The notes beneath the pieces are model-generated. The model ran no database searches and was not told where the DNA came from. It saw only the letters and a program-made list of their open reading frames with translations. Source: Humitalea rosea (GTDB lineage: Bacteria; Pseudomonadota; Alphaproteobacteria; Acetobacterales; Acetobacteraceae). Taken from it: DNA of 64,000 nt. The stretch covers positions 1 to 64,000 of the forward strand of contig NZ_QKYU01000004.1 in NCBI RefSeq assembly GCF_003253705.1, written 5' to 3'. A program made the position numbers and the translations under genes. Every line of letters begins with the position of its first letter. Within the stretch, counting starts at the first letter, position 1. Below are positions 43,444-52,918 of the stretch, piece by piece.

Positions 43444-44390
43444 CGAGCCGGGAAATAGGTCGCCGCGATCCAATCGGCGGTCAGCCGCAATCCCGCCTCC
43501 CACTCCATGCGCGGTTTCCAGCCGAACTCCCTCCGTATCAGCGTGTTGTCCAGAACGTTCACCGGCACGTCGGCGTTGCGGCCGGGCTGAAAGATGATCT
43601 CCCCCGTTCCCCCAAGCGTCGCATCGACGGCCGCAACCACATCCAGCATCGAGCGCCCGACGCCGGAGCCGAGGTTCAGCACCTGCTCCGGCCCCTCGTA
43701 GAGCGCCGCATCCAGCATCGCCTCGGCGAGGTCTCCGACGTAGAGGAAGTCCCGCACCACCCGCCCGTCGCCCCAGATCCGCACGGGCCTTCCGGCAAGG
43801 CGCGTGGCGATGAGGGCCGCGACGATCCCCTGGCCGCGATGCGGGCTCTGATACGGGCCGAAGGGATTGGCCGCCCGCAACACGACGGAACGCAGCCCGT
43901 TCAACTGCGCGTGCAGGCCGACGTACTTCTCCACCATCAGCTTATGGATCCCATAGGCGGAAATCGGATCGGTCGGATGGGTCTCAGGGATCGGGATGAC
44001 GCGGGGCACGCCATAGACGGTGCCGCCCGAGGAGATGAAGACGAACTTGCGGACCTCAGCCTCCCCGCAGAGCTCCAGCAGCCGCACCGATGCGACGAGG
44101 TTGCTGCTGAGATCAGCCTGCGGATCGCGGTTTGCAAGCGCGGGTATGGAGCCGCCGAGCAGGTTGAACACCACCTCCGCCCCGCGCAGCGCCTCCGCCA
44201 GCGCCTCCGTGTCGTCGAATTCGCCGCTGGTCCAGCGCAACGGGGGCATTGCCTCCGGGAAGGCCGGCGCGCGGCCATAGCCATGCACCCGCGCCCCGGC
44301 CGCGACCAAGGCCTGGCAGAGATGCAGCCCGATGAAGCCGCCGGCACCGAGAACGAGGCAGGATGTCCCGGCGAGGGATCCCGATGGCAT
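43440..44390 (-). CDS. NAD-dependent epimerase/dehydratase
   Basis: A 316-residue extended SDR. The glycine motif GAGGFIGLHL is at residues about 16-25, catalytic Ser lies in FISSGGTVYG, and Tyr/Lys in SAYGIHKLMVEKY. RDFLYVGDLAEAML and LNLGSGVGRSMLDV are typical of UDP-glucose/GlcNAc 4-epimerase-like proteins. It is not obviously RfbB, whose characteristic segments I do not see. It overlaps the following glycosyltransferase by 4 bp and starts 2 bp after the end of the preceding GT4 gene. Likely provides a nucleotide sugar for the polymer. Confidence 0.88.
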   Translation of the reverse strand: MPSGSLAGTSCLVLGAGGFIGLHLCQALVAAGARVHGYGRAPAFPEAMPPLRWTSGEFDDTEALAEALRGAEVVFNLLGGSIPALANRDPQADLSSNLVASVRLLELCGEAEVRKFVFISSGGTVYGVPRVIPIPETHPTDPISAYGIHKLMVEKYVGLHAQLNGLRSVVLRAANPFGPYQSPHRGQGIVAALIATRLAGRPVRIWGDGRVVRDFLYVGDLAEAMLDAALYEGPEQVLNLGSGVGRSMLDVVAAVDATLGGTGEIIFQPGRNADVPVNVLDNTLIRREFGWKPRMEWEAGLRLTADWIAATYFPAR

Positions 44391-44392
44391 GG

Positions 44393-45655
44393 TCAGGGAC
44401 GATCGGTGAGGACGCGTTCCATTTCGCCCACCATCCGCTCGAAGGTGAAGGCGCGCCCGGCCGCCTGGCCGCCATCGGACAGCCGCCGCCGCAGCGCCGC
44501 ATCCGTCGCGAGGCGAGAGATGCCGCGGGCGAGGTCCTGCGCGTCGCCCTTGTCGAACAGCAGCCCACTCTGGCCGTCCTGCACAATTTCGGGATTGCCG
44601 CCGATGCGGGTCGCGATGGTCGGGATGCCGCAGGCGAGCGCGTGGATCAACGTCAGCGAGAAGGGCTCGTAGAGCGAGGGGAAGATGTAGAGGTCATGCG
44701 CGGCGAAGAGCTGCGGCAGTTCGTGCTCGCCCACCGTCGGCGCCATCACGATATCCTCGGCGCGGCCACTGCGGGCGATCGCATCCTCGAAGCTGCGCAT
44801 ATAGGCGGCATCCTGCGAATCACCGACCACCGTGAGCAGGATGCGATCGACGCCGAGGGCGGCGGGGTCGAGCAACGACAGCGCCTCCACGGCGGTATGC
44901 GCGCCCTTCAGATCCACGAGACGACCGGCGAAGAGCAGGCGCAGCGTGCCCGGCTCGACCAGTCGCCTGCGATCGGGCACCACGAAGCTCTCCTGCGGCG
45001 GCAGGCTCACGCCATTGTGGATCACCGCGTGGCGCGCGAACGCCGAGCCGCCCGCTGCATAGAAATCCCGCATGAAGCCGGAGCCGAAAATCGCCTCCAG
45101 CGGAGGGCTCGCCGGGGTGGCGGGGGCAAGCGCGCGGCGGATGCGGCGCGCAAGACGCCGCCAGGCGGGGGCCGGCCGGGGCACGATGAAAGGTGTCTGG
45201 CCGTGCACCACGTCGCGGAAGAAATCGCTGACGAAATGCGGGTTACGCATCACCAGCAGCCAGTTGTCCGTCAGCATCACGATGGTGCGGTAGGGCCCGT
45301 TCTCCAGCGCCGTCAGCAGCGAGCTGTCGAGGAAGAACAGGTTCCAGGCGAAGATCACATCCGGCCGCACCTCATCCAGCACGCGCTGCAAGGTGGCGAG
45401 GCTGGCGCGGCCGATGGCGGCGCGATCCTCGGCCGTGCCGGCGAAGGGCGTGTAGATATCGGGGCCGGTCAGCAGGTCCAGCTCGCGCAGGATGGTCTGG
45501 CCGGGATAATCGGCGACCTTGCCGCCGTAGCGGCTGGTGAGCACCACCACCTCATGCCCGCGCCGGACGAGATCGGAGGCGACCTGGTGGCAGAGCCGCT
45601 CGTAGCCGCCGATGACATTGGGCGGGTAGAGGTTGCTGAGGATCAGGATGCGCAT
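44393..45655 (-). CDS. GT4-family glycosyltransferase
   Basis: A 420-residue GT-B enzyme: MRILILSNLYPPNVIGGYERLCHQVA at the start, donor-domain LRLLFAGRLVDLKGAHTAVEAL, and LYIFPSLYEPFSLTLIHALACGIPTIATRIGGNPEIV containing the E-x7-E pattern of retaining GT4 enzymes. Start at 45655 overlaps the previous gene's stop by one base (TGATG). Member of the leftward operon; the added sugar is unknown. Confidence 0.9.
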   Translation of the reverse strand: MRILILSNLYPPNVIGGYERLCHQVASDLVRRGHEVVVLTSRYGGKVADYPGQTILRELDLLTGPDIYTPFAGTAEDRAAIGRASLATLQRVLDEVRPDVIFAWNLFFLDSSLLTALENGPYRTIVMLTDNWLLVMRNPHFVSDFFRDVVHGQTPFIVPRPAPAWRRLARRIRRALAPATPASPPLEAIFGSGFMRDFYAAGGSAFARHAVIHNGVSLPPQESFVVPDRRRLVEPGTLRLLFAGRLVDLKGAHTAVEALSLLDPAALGVDRILLTVVGDSQDAAYMRSFEDAIARSGRAEDIVMAPTVGEHELPQLFAAHDLYIFPSLYEPFSLTLIHALACGIPTIATRIGGNPEIVQDGQSGLLFDKGDAQDLARGISRLATDAALRRRLSDGGQAAGRAFTFERMVGEMERVLTDRP

Positions 45656-46593
45656 CACACCCACCCCGCGATCTGGCCGCGGAAGTCGGTGTCGCCAAGC
45701 AATGGGCTTTCCACCAGGGTGCCGGCGCCGTGGCGGCGCAGATAGGCCATGCAGAGATGCACGGCCCGGCTCAACCCGTGGCGCTGCAACACCTCCTCCA
45801 CATCCGCGGCGCGCGCCCAATCAGGGGCATCCGCACCGGGGCGGTCCAGCAGGCTGGTGAGGTAGGCGGCGGCGGAGATCGCCCATTCCGCCCGCACCTT
45901 GCGATGATCCTCGGAGATGGTGTTGCTGCCGTGCAGGCGATAACGCAGCAGGGGCGTTTCCAGCATCGCGATGCGATGGCCGAAGGCGACGGCCCGCAGC
46001 GCGAAATCCAGATCATGCGTATAGCGCAGCGCCGCGAACTCCCCGATCCGCTCGAACAAACTGCGGCGGAAGAGAAAGTTAGACGTGGTCATCAGGAAAT
46101 TCCCATTGACCAGCGCGGTGCCGATGTCGTGGCCGGCGCGGTGGAAGGCCAGGGCCTCGCCATGCCAGGCATTGGCGATGCTGCGTCCATTGCCATCCAT
46201 GAAGGCGATGCCGGAGGCCGCGAGATCGGCCCCCGCATCGGCATCGAGCAAACCGACCAGGGCCGCGAAGCGCCCCGGAAGATAGACATCATCGGAATTG
46301 AGGATGGTCAGGAACTCGCCATCGCAGTCCCGCAACGCCGCGTTGATCGTTGCATGCGCCCCCTGGTTCGCCTGGGTGCGGAAGGCGATGCGTGGATCGC
46401 GCGCGGCCAATTCCTGCATGACGCGCACGGAGTCATCGGTGGAGCCGTCGTCGATCACCACCACCTGCCGCACCCAACTTCCTTGGGTGAGAATGCTTTC
46501 GATCGCTGGCGTGATGTAGGCCGCGTGGTTGTACAGCGGCACCACGACTGACACCCGCGCGGCCCCGGAATTGTCCTCGGCGCCGCGGCGCAA
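45655..46593 (-). CDS. GT2-family glycosyltransferase
   Basis: A 312-residue inverting GT-A enzyme: VSVVVPLYNHAAYITPAIESIL, VVIDDGSTDDSV, LTILNSDDVYLPGRF with its DD metal site, then a C-terminal helical region. The start is uncertain: TTG at 46593 keeps the frame 22 bp after the preceding stop; a GTG at 46554 directly at VSVVVPLYN is the alternative, and the nearby ATG is out of frame. It is third in the leftward operon. Confidence 0.88.
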   Translation of the reverse strand: MRRGAEDNSGAARVSVVVPLYNHAAYITPAIESILTQGSWVRQVVVIDDGSTDDSVRVMQELAARDPRIAFRTQANQGAHATINAALRDCDGEFLTILNSDDVYLPGRFAALVGLLDADAGADLAASGIAFMDGNGRSIANAWHGEALAFHRAGHDIGTALVNGNFLMTTSNFLFRRSLFERIGEFAALRYTHDLDFALRAVAFGHRIAMLETPLLRYRLHGSNTISEDHRKVRAEWAISAAAYLTSLLDRPGADAPDWARAADVEEVLQRHGLSRAVHLCMAYLRRHGAGTLVESPLLGDTDFRGQIAGWV

Positions 46594-46613
46594 CCATGGG
46601 AGCTTGAACAGGG

Positions 46614-49600
46614 CTAGGCCCCCCGCTTCGCGAGACGCAGAGCAAGGCCAGGCGGGACGCGGGTGACCAGCGCCGCCGGCTCCTTGGCGACCGGAACAGG
46701 CTGGAGCCCGGTCAGCAGCACGCCATGCTCGGTGACGAAATGCGTGAGGTCGGCTGGCTTCGAGACATCAACGATGGTGGACGTATCCAGATACAGCGCG
46801 GGATCGGCGATCTTCAGCCAGGTATGGCCGCTGCGCTCGCAGGCCAGGAAATACAGCCGCTCGATGGCATGCGCCGGGGTATGGTCGAGCTGCGCGCCCT
46901 CCTGCGGGAACTCCTCGAAGGACAGCTTGAGGTCCAGCAGCGGCTTGAGCGCCGCGGGCCGCGCCCAGAACATGGAGCCTGACGGGAAGTCCAGCGCGCG
47001 CCGCGGCGACAGCGTAATGCCCATGCGTGCGGCCAGCCCCTTGGCCGTGTCGTAATTGCCGTTCCAGCCGATCCAGCGCCGGATCGGTTCGTAATGCTGG
47101 GCCGCCACCATGCCGAGGTCGGGCAGGCGCGCGAAGGCATCGAGGATGCTCGATACCGTGGCTTGCGACCCGAGCAGGTTTTCCAGCAGGAAGCTCCGCC
47201 AGGGGGCGAGGAATCCGGCGTGGGCGGACACCTTGGAATGCAGATGCAGCACAAGATCGTAGTTGGCATAAGCATCGGCGAAGCCGATCAGCTTGGGCGC
47301 GATGTCGCGGCCGCGATTGGGCGTGATGCGGATTTCCAGCGTCCCGCCCGGCCATCCGGCAAAGACGGTGCGCAGCCGCGCGGCCTTGGCTTCGGTGTCG
47401 GTGGAGAGAAACACATCGGCCGGCAGCGGCAGGTTATCGAGATAGCCGCGCATCTCCGCCGCGATGTCCGGATGGAACAAATGGCAGATCACCGCCAGCC
47501 GCGGTGCCGGTGCTGCCAGGGGGGCGAAGCCGAAGGGGATGGCGAGGCTGAAATCGATCTTCGCCGGCCGGCTCGTATTCGGCGCCTCCTTCTGGATCGG
47601 CACCGCGGGCCGCACCGGGGCTGCGGCGGCCGAGGCCGCCATCGGGTGAGACGCCGGCAGGGCCTCGACGATGGCGCGGACCCGGGCGGCAAAGGCCTCG
47701 GGCGCGTAGTCGCGGTTCACGCGATCCAACGCATTGCGGCGGATTTCCTCCCACAGCGCCGCATCCGTGTAGAGGCGGATGCAGGCGCGGGCGAAGGCGG
47801 TCGGGTCATCGGCCACCAGCAGCTCGACGCCATCCCGCCAGCCAAGCTGCCCGGCGACGAGGCTCGTCGCCACCATCGGGACGCCGATCCGGGCGCCATG
47901 GAGGATCTTGAGCGGGATGCCGGCGCCAAGCCGGCTCGGCACCACCATCACCCGCGCGCGGGTTAGCCCCACGCCAAGATCATCGACCACGCCTGCAAGG
48001 TCGAGCGCGGTGCTCTCCAGCGCGCGGAGGCTCGGCGCCCCGGCCTGGCCGATGAGAGTGAGGCGGAAGGCCTCGCCGAGCGACTGCCGGATGGTGGGCA
48101 GGATGTCCTTGGCGAACCAGAGCACGGCGGCGGTGTTCGGCGCGTCATCGCTCTGCGTGCCGCCGAGGAAGACGATCTGGTCGCGCTCCTCGAATCCCGT
48201 GGTCAGCGTCTCATCCTCGATGGCGTGGCCGAGCAACTCCACCTGCTTCGCGCCATAGGTCTCGAAGGTCGCCTGTTCGCCGGGCGAGACGGAGACGACC
48301 GCATCGGCGAGCCGGGTCAGCGCGACCTCGGCGGCGATCATGCGGTGCCGCTCCTGTTCGGTCGGGGGATTGCCCTCGGCCTCCAGCTTCTGCAGGTCGC
48401 GGGTCACGAACAGCGCTTCGGCATCATAGATGATGGTGGCGCCGGCAATCAGCTCGCGATCGGCGCCGACGGCCTCATCGAAGGTGACCATGTTGGTCGG
48501 GCGGCAGATGATGATCGCGGCGAAATGCCCACGACGTGCCTCCAGATAGGCGCGCAGCTGCGTGCGATCGGCGGCGATCAGCACCTCGATGCGCTTGTCC
48601 AGCGCGCGATGTACCTCATTCCAGGTTTCGGCATGGCGGTTCATCGGGAAGAGCGCGACCTGCGCCCCTGCCTCGACCAGCGCATGCAGCAGCTGGTTGG
48701 AACGCGGATAGCCCGCGCCAAGCTCCGTCTTCGGCACGCGGTCTTCCAGCACCAGCACGCGCGGGGCGGCGGAGCGCGCGATGCGCGCGGCGATGACATT
48801 GGCGGGCGAGGCCGGGAACTGCCCCTCCAGCCAGGCGCGGTGCTGCTGGGCGAAGATGCCATGGTTCGCCGCCTGCAACGCAAGCGCGTCGCCCGAGCCG
48901 CCGGAGCTGCCGAACTCGTAATGGATGATCGTCGCATCCGGGTCGAACACCACCCGCCGCCCGCTCTCCCACAGGCGCAGGCAGTAGTCGGTTTCCTCGT
49001 AATAGGCGGGGGCAAAGCGCTCGTCGAAGCCGCCCAGCTCCTGCCACGCCGCCATCGACGTCAGCAGGAAGGCGCCCGAGCAGTAATCCACGTCGCGCTG
49101 GAACATGTAATCCGGCGCGTTCGGGTCCTGCCCACGGCCATAGCCGGTGCAGACGCCGTCGCGCCAGACGATCGAGCCCGCTTCCTGCAAGGTGCCGTCC
49201 GGCAGGATGATCCGCCCGCCCACGGCGCCGATATCGGGCGCCGAATCCAGCGTCCGCAGCGCCGCCTCGACCGCGCCCGGCAGAAGCTGGGCGTCATTGT
49301 TCAGCAGCAGGATGGTGCGGCCCGAGGCTGATCCGGCCGCCCGGTTCACGCCCTTGAGGAAATGCAGGTTCGTCGCACTGCGGATGATCGTCGCACCCTC
49401 GATCCGGTCGAGCAGCGCCCCGGTCAGATCGCTGGAGGCATTGTCAAGGATGATGACCTCGACACCAAGATCGCTTGCCGACAGCGTCTCGATGATCGAG
49501 CCGAGGCAACCGAAGGTCAGCTCAACCTGATTGTAGAGCACGAGGATGATGCTGACATCCGGCTGCTCCGCGCGCGGCAGGCGCAGCATGGCGGTGCCGG

Positions 49601-51062
49601 CAAGGAAGGCCTGCAACCGCGCCATCAGCAGCCCGCGCATCGCGGCCTTCAACGGCGTCACCGCCATCACATCATTCGGTGCGGGCGCCTGGACCAGGGC
49701 CGGCACCGTGCTGGGGGGCGCGTCCTCGTCCGGCGCCTCATGCGCCGGCTCGGGCACGGGGCCGGACAGCACGGGCGGGCGGAGCCCCTGCCCCTTCAAC
49801 AATCGCGACGCCACGCGCAACGGTCGCGTCAGCCGCCAGGAGGTGGAGGTGACGTAGCGCTGCGCCACCTCAAGCCCATAGGCATCCATGGCCGCGCGGA
49901 TCTTCTGCTGCGTGGCCGAGGTGTCGATGCTGACGGCGGGGCTCTCGCCATGCGCCAGCCGGTCCCGCAGCGCCGCCTGCACCGCCTCACGCTCCTCGCT
50001 TTCGAGCCTGAGCCGCGTCTCGTACTCTTGCCGCTGGTGCCGCAGGTCGGCGGCAAGGCGGGACGCCAAGGCGTCGCGCGAGAGGATGAGGGCGTCCCGC
50101 GTTTCCAGCGCCGCGGCGCGCGCGGCCGCGAGGTTGGAGACGGTGGCGATCTGGGCGTCCTTGGCCGCGATCACCTCGGACCGGGAGGCGAGCAGCGCCT
50201 CCTGCCAGGCAAGCCCGGCGCGCGCCGTTTCCGTGGCCCCCTCGGCGGCCTGCACCCGCGTCTCCGCCTCGGCCGTCGCGGCCTCGACCCGCCGGGCGAG
50301 ATCGGCGATCTGGGCTTCCTTCTTGTCTAGGTGCTCGCGCAGCTCCGCGACCTCGACCTGGCGCTGGAAGGCCTCGCCACGGGCGGAAATCTCGCGGCGG
50401 AAGCCGGCGGCCTCATCCGGGGACAGGTCGAACAGCGCCTGCATCGCCGGCGCCTGGTCCGCGCCCACGCCCAGCACCCCAAGCCCGTTCGAATGGCTGA
50501 ACTCGAAGGCGGGGTAACGCGCGCTCAGCTCCTGCCAGAGCCGCCAGACGCCGAAGCCGCGTTCGCGGACATTCGTATCGTGGAACACCACCACACCCCG
50601 GCCGGAGAGGGTCGGCAGCCAGGTTTCGAAGTCGTGGAGCACCGCTTCGTAGCTGTGCATCCCGTCGATATGCAGCAGGTCCACCCCCGCATCGGGGAAA
50701 TAGCCGCGGGCATCGTCGAAGGTCGTGCGCAGCAAGGTGGAGAATTGCGCGAAGTGCCCGCTGTTGAACTGCGAGACGTCCGCGAAGACCTCTTCGCCAT
50801 AAGTGCCGGCATGCTCATCGCCCTGCCATGTATCGACGGCGAAGGCGCGCGAGCCGGGGCAGGCCGCGGCGATGGCCTGGCAAAAGGCGAAGTAGGAATT
50901 GCCGGAATGGGTCCCCAACTCCACGAAGGTGCTGGGGCGCAGTGCCTTGATCAGCCAATAGGCGAAAGGGATGTGCCCAACCCAAGGGCCTGGCGGTACG
51001 ATCCGTGTCGGCTCCCAGGCGAGTTCCTCGCCGGGTCCGAACTCATCCAATTTGCCCAGCAT
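46614..51062 (-). CDS. giant multidomain glycosyltransferase: methyltransferase, coiled coil, GT2, GT4, RgpF-like
   Basis: The 1482-residue product has, in order: a class I methyltransferase-like domain (about 1-225; VELGTHSGNSYF at 46-58, LLHIDGMHSYEAV at 128-140); an Ala/Glu/Arg-rich coiled coil (about 230-370); a TSTSWRLTRPLR linker (about 400); a GT2 domain (about 500-740; VSIILVLYNQVE, LLLNNDAQLL, YYEETDYCLRLWESG); a GT4-like GT-B domain (about 765-1140; VLVLEDRVPK, VVPSRLGAGIPLKILHG); and an RgpF/rhamnan-synthesis-F domain (about 1185-1440; ICHLFHPDIAAEM, TPNRGRDIAPKLIGF, VLHLHSKVS). It probably assembles several steps of a rhamnose-containing surface polymer on one chain. The ATG at 51062 is used because upstream frame overlaps the preceding gene in another frame. 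Single-enzyme roles are inferred. Confidence 0.9.
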   Translation of the reverse strand: MLGKLDEFGPGEELAWEPTRIVPPGPWVGHIPFAYWLIKALRPSTFVELGTHSGNSYFAFCQAIAAACPGSRAFAVDTWQGDEHAGTYGEEVFADVSQFNSGHFAQFSTLLRTTFDDARGYFPDAGVDLLHIDGMHSYEAVLHDFETWLPTLSGRGVVVFHDTNVRERGFGVWRLWQELSARYPAFEFSHSNGLGVLGVGADQAPAMQALFDLSPDEAAGFRREISARGEAFQRQVEVAELREHLDKKEAQIADLARRVEAATAEAETRVQAAEGATETARAGLAWQEALLASRSEVIAAKDAQIATVSNLAAARAAALETRDALILSRDALASRLAADLRHQRQEYETRLRLESEEREAVQAALRDRLAHGESPAVSIDTSATQQKIRAAMDAYGLEVAQRYVTSTSWRLTRPLRVASRLLKGQGLRPPVLSGPVPEPAHEAPDEDAPPSTVPALVQAPAPNDVMAVTPLKAAMRGLLMARLQAFLAGTAMLRLPRAEQPDVSIILVLYNQVELTFGCLGSIIETLSASDLGVEVIILDNASSDLTGALLDRIEGATIIRSATNLHFLKGVNRAAGSASGRTILLLNNDAQLLPGAVEAALRTLDSAPDIGAVGGRIILPDGTLQEAGSIVWRDGVCTGYGRGQDPNAPDYMFQRDVDYCSGAFLLTSMAAWQELGGFDERFAPAYYEETDYCLRLWESGRRVVFDPDATIIHYEFGSSGGSGDALALQAANHGIFAQQHRAWLEGQFPASPANVIAARIARSAAPRVLVLEDRVPKTELGAGYPRSNQLLHALVEAGAQVALFPMNRHAETWNEVHRALDKRIEVLIAADRTQLRAYLEARRGHFAAIIICRPTNMVTFDEAVGADRELIAGATIIYDAEALFVTRDLQKLEAEGNPPTEQERHRMIAAEVALTRLADAVVSVSPGEQATFETYGAKQVELLGHAIEDETLTTGFEERDQIVFLGGTQSDDAPNTAAVLWFAKDILPTIRQSLGEAFRLTLIGQAGAPSLRALESTALDLAGVVDDLGVGLTRARVMVVPSRLGAGIPLKILHGARIGVPMVATSLVAGQLGWRDGVELLVADDPTAFARACIRLYTDAALWEEIRRNALDRVNRDYAPEAFAARVRAIVEALPASHPMAASAAAAPVRPAVPIQKEAPNTSRPAKIDFSLAIPFGFAPLAAPAPRLAVICHLFHPDIAAEMRGYLDNLPLPADVFLSTDTEAKAARLRTVFAGWPGGTLEIRITPNRGRDIAPKLIGFADAYANYDLVLHLHSKVSAHAGFLAPWRSFLLENLLGSQATVSSILDAFARLPDLGMVAAQHYEPIRRWIGWNGNYDTAKGLAARMGITLSPRRALDFPSGSMFWARPAALKPLLDLKLSFEEFPQEGAQLDHTPAHAIERLYFLACERSGHTWLKIADPALYLDTSTIVDVSKPADLTHFVTEHGVLLTGLQPVPVAKEPAALVTRVPPGLALRLAKRGA

Positions 51063-51123
51063 GTTCGTCCGGCATTCCTTACATTCCGTGGGAAACGTCG
51101 CCGAAGAGGCAAGGTTTCCGCCG

Positions 51124-51151
51124 GGTATAAAGATACCTATTACTCTATCAA
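51124..51151 (-). promoter_or_regulatory. putative sigma-70 promoter for the giant glycosyltransferase
   Basis: On the minus strand, TTGATA (51151-51146) and TATACC (51129-51124) are separated by 16 bp within an AT-rich island that contrasts with the GC-rich flanks. Transcription would give a leader of about 55 bases to the ATG at 51062. It lies just past the stop of the upstream GT4 gene. Confidence 0.5.
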
Positions 51152-51178
51152 TAGATACTTGATGGCCCGTCCGGCGGG

Positions 51179-52594
51179 CTAAAGCCCCAGGCGGCGGATC
51201 ATGGTGTCGAGCCGCTCCCGCCATTCGGGCAGCGACAGCCGCGCCTGGGCATAGGCCACGGCGCCGGTCGAAAGCTCCTGCCACAGCACCGGATCGGTAT
51301 AGGCGTCGCGAATGCGGGCCGCGAAGGCCTCCGGCCCATCGGCGACCAGGACGCCGCCCTCGACCGAGAGGGACATCCCCTCCGCCGCCACGGGGCTCGC
51401 GACACAGGGCACGCCCGCCGAGAGGCTGGATGCCACCTTGCCCTTCGCCCCGGCGCCGAAGCGAAGCGGGGCGACCGTCAGGCGCAGGGATTCGAACCAG
51501 GGTCCGACCTCGGGCAGGTGGCCGAGCGCGCGCACGCGGCCGGGCGCGGAGGGCAGCAGATCGGCCGGCAGGTCGGCGCCGACGATGCTCATCTCGATAT
51601 CCGGCAACTCGCGCAGGACCAGTGGCCAGATCTCGGCAAGAAAGTGGCGCATGGCATCGACATTGGGCGCATGGGCGAAGCCGCCGATGAAGCCGATGCC
51701 CTGGCGCTGCGCGAAGGGGGTGACGGGCGGCACCAGCGGCCGCGCCAGGGGCATCTCCACGGCATAGGCGTCGGGGGTGGTCTCCCCCAGCAGTTCCAGC
51801 TCGGCGCGGGAGACCACGATGGTCGCGTCGCAGCCGCGGATGATCTCGATCTCGCGCATCCGCACATGCCGCGCGATGTCCAGCGCCGCGGTGTCGCCGC
51901 TGAGCAGCGCCTTGCGCTCTTCGCGGAGGAAATTCAGGTCGATGGAGTTGAAGACGAGGCGCGCCTTGCCGCAGCTGCGCTGCACCGCCTCCAGGAACCG
52001 CCCGCCGCAATAAACGCGACAAAGCACGCAGAGATCGACCTCCGCGCCTCGCCGGCCGAGGAATTCCTCGATCGAACCGGCGTCGGCCGGCATCAGGCAC
52101 GGCACCCCCGCCCGTACCAGGGCGTCGCGGGCCGGCGAAGGGCCATCCATCTCGCGCGCGGCGGCCAGGATCACCTCGAAGCCCAGATCGGCGAGGCTGG
52201 CGACCAAATTCACGATGTCCACCGAACCGGAATCCCGGTTCGGCTGCGGCCAATGATCGTCGATGACCAAGGCGAGGCCACGGGATGCGGGCTGCGTTGC
52301 GGCGGGCGGGGCGGAGGGCTGGGCGGACGGCTGGGCCCCTTCCCTTCGCAGGCCGCGCCCGGCCTGTTGCAGCCCGGCCGGCAGGAGATGAAAGCCCCGG
52401 CGCAGGGCGCCCAGCGCGGTGCGGCGCAGCGCGCGGACGGCCCTGACGGGATGGGCCTTCTCAAGCTCCGCCACCCGCTGCTGCAGGGCGGAGAGCTCGG
52501 CCTGCGCCGCGGCCAGCCGCATCCGGTCCCGGCGCATCTGGGCGGTGATCACGCGAGAATCGACCTGGTCGCTTTCCATTTCCATCCCTGGCAT
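51179..52594 (-). CDS. GT4-like glycosyltransferase with N-terminal coiled coil
   Basis: A 471-residue protein. Residues about 15-45 (RRDRMRLAAAQAELSALQQ and so on) form a coiled coil, then a proline/serine-rich linker (SAQPSAPPAATQ) and a GT-B domain from about 105: LALVIDDHWPQPNRDSGSV, IGFIGGFAHAPNVDAMRHFL, LRFGAGAKGKVASSLSAGVPCVASPVAAEGM. This ending is typical of GT4-like proteins in methyltransferase-linked glycan loci. First gene of the leftward polysaccharide operon. An ATG at 52585 or 52579 could also serve as start. Confidence 0.88.
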   Translation of the reverse strand: MPGMEMESDQVDSRVITAQMRRDRMRLAAAQAELSALQQRVAELEKAHPVRAVRALRRTALGALRRGFHLLPAGLQQAGRGLRREGAQPSAQPSAPPAATQPASRGLALVIDDHWPQPNRDSGSVDIVNLVASLADLGFEVILAAAREMDGPSPARDALVRAGVPCLMPADAGSIEEFLGRRGAEVDLCVLCRVYCGGRFLEAVQRSCGKARLVFNSIDLNFLREERKALLSGDTAALDIARHVRMREIEIIRGCDATIVVSRAELELLGETTPDAYAVEMPLARPLVPPVTPFAQRQGIGFIGGFAHAPNVDAMRHFLAEIWPLVLRELPDIEMSIVGADLPADLLPSAPGRVRALGHLPEVGPWFESLRLTVAPLRFGAGAKGKVASSLSAGVPCVASPVAAEGMSLSVEGGVLVADGPEAFAARIRDAYTDPVLWQELSTGAVAYAQARLSLPEWRERLDTMIRRLGL

Positions 52595-52918
52595 TCAGAC
52601 CCGCCGTCTGCCTCCGGGACCGGGGAAAGCACGGGGCGCTGCGACCAGCGGTGCTGTAGCGGATCACGGCGCCGGCGGGGAAGCCCCCCAGGCGAGGCGC
52701 TCGGCATGGCCCTGACATCGCCCGGCCTGTGCCGGCGAAGCGGTCGCGGTCCGCGGCGAACAGGGCGCGCGAGGCCTCGCCCTATATCCGCGACCGCGCC
52801 CTGAAGGAGCGGCTGGCCCATTGGCGCGCGCCCCTCGGCGCCGAGCCGATCCAAGGGCCGGGTGGCGAGGCATCGGGCTGGCGGCTAGGGTCCGCCCCCT
52901 TATCCTCGGAGTCGCGCC
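52595..52918. other. divergent intergenic region
   Basis: About 320 bp between the leftward GT4 gene and the rightward oxidoreductase gene. Open frames are GC-driven shadows without family resemblance. No operator or hairpin recognised; promoters for both transcripts should be here. Confidence 0.4.

Noticed and set aside
43440-44390. epimerase gene considered as the missing rfbB
   Set aside because: The YGIHK active site and surrounding segments look like a UDP-sugar 4-epimerase type and the usual RfbB segments are not visible.
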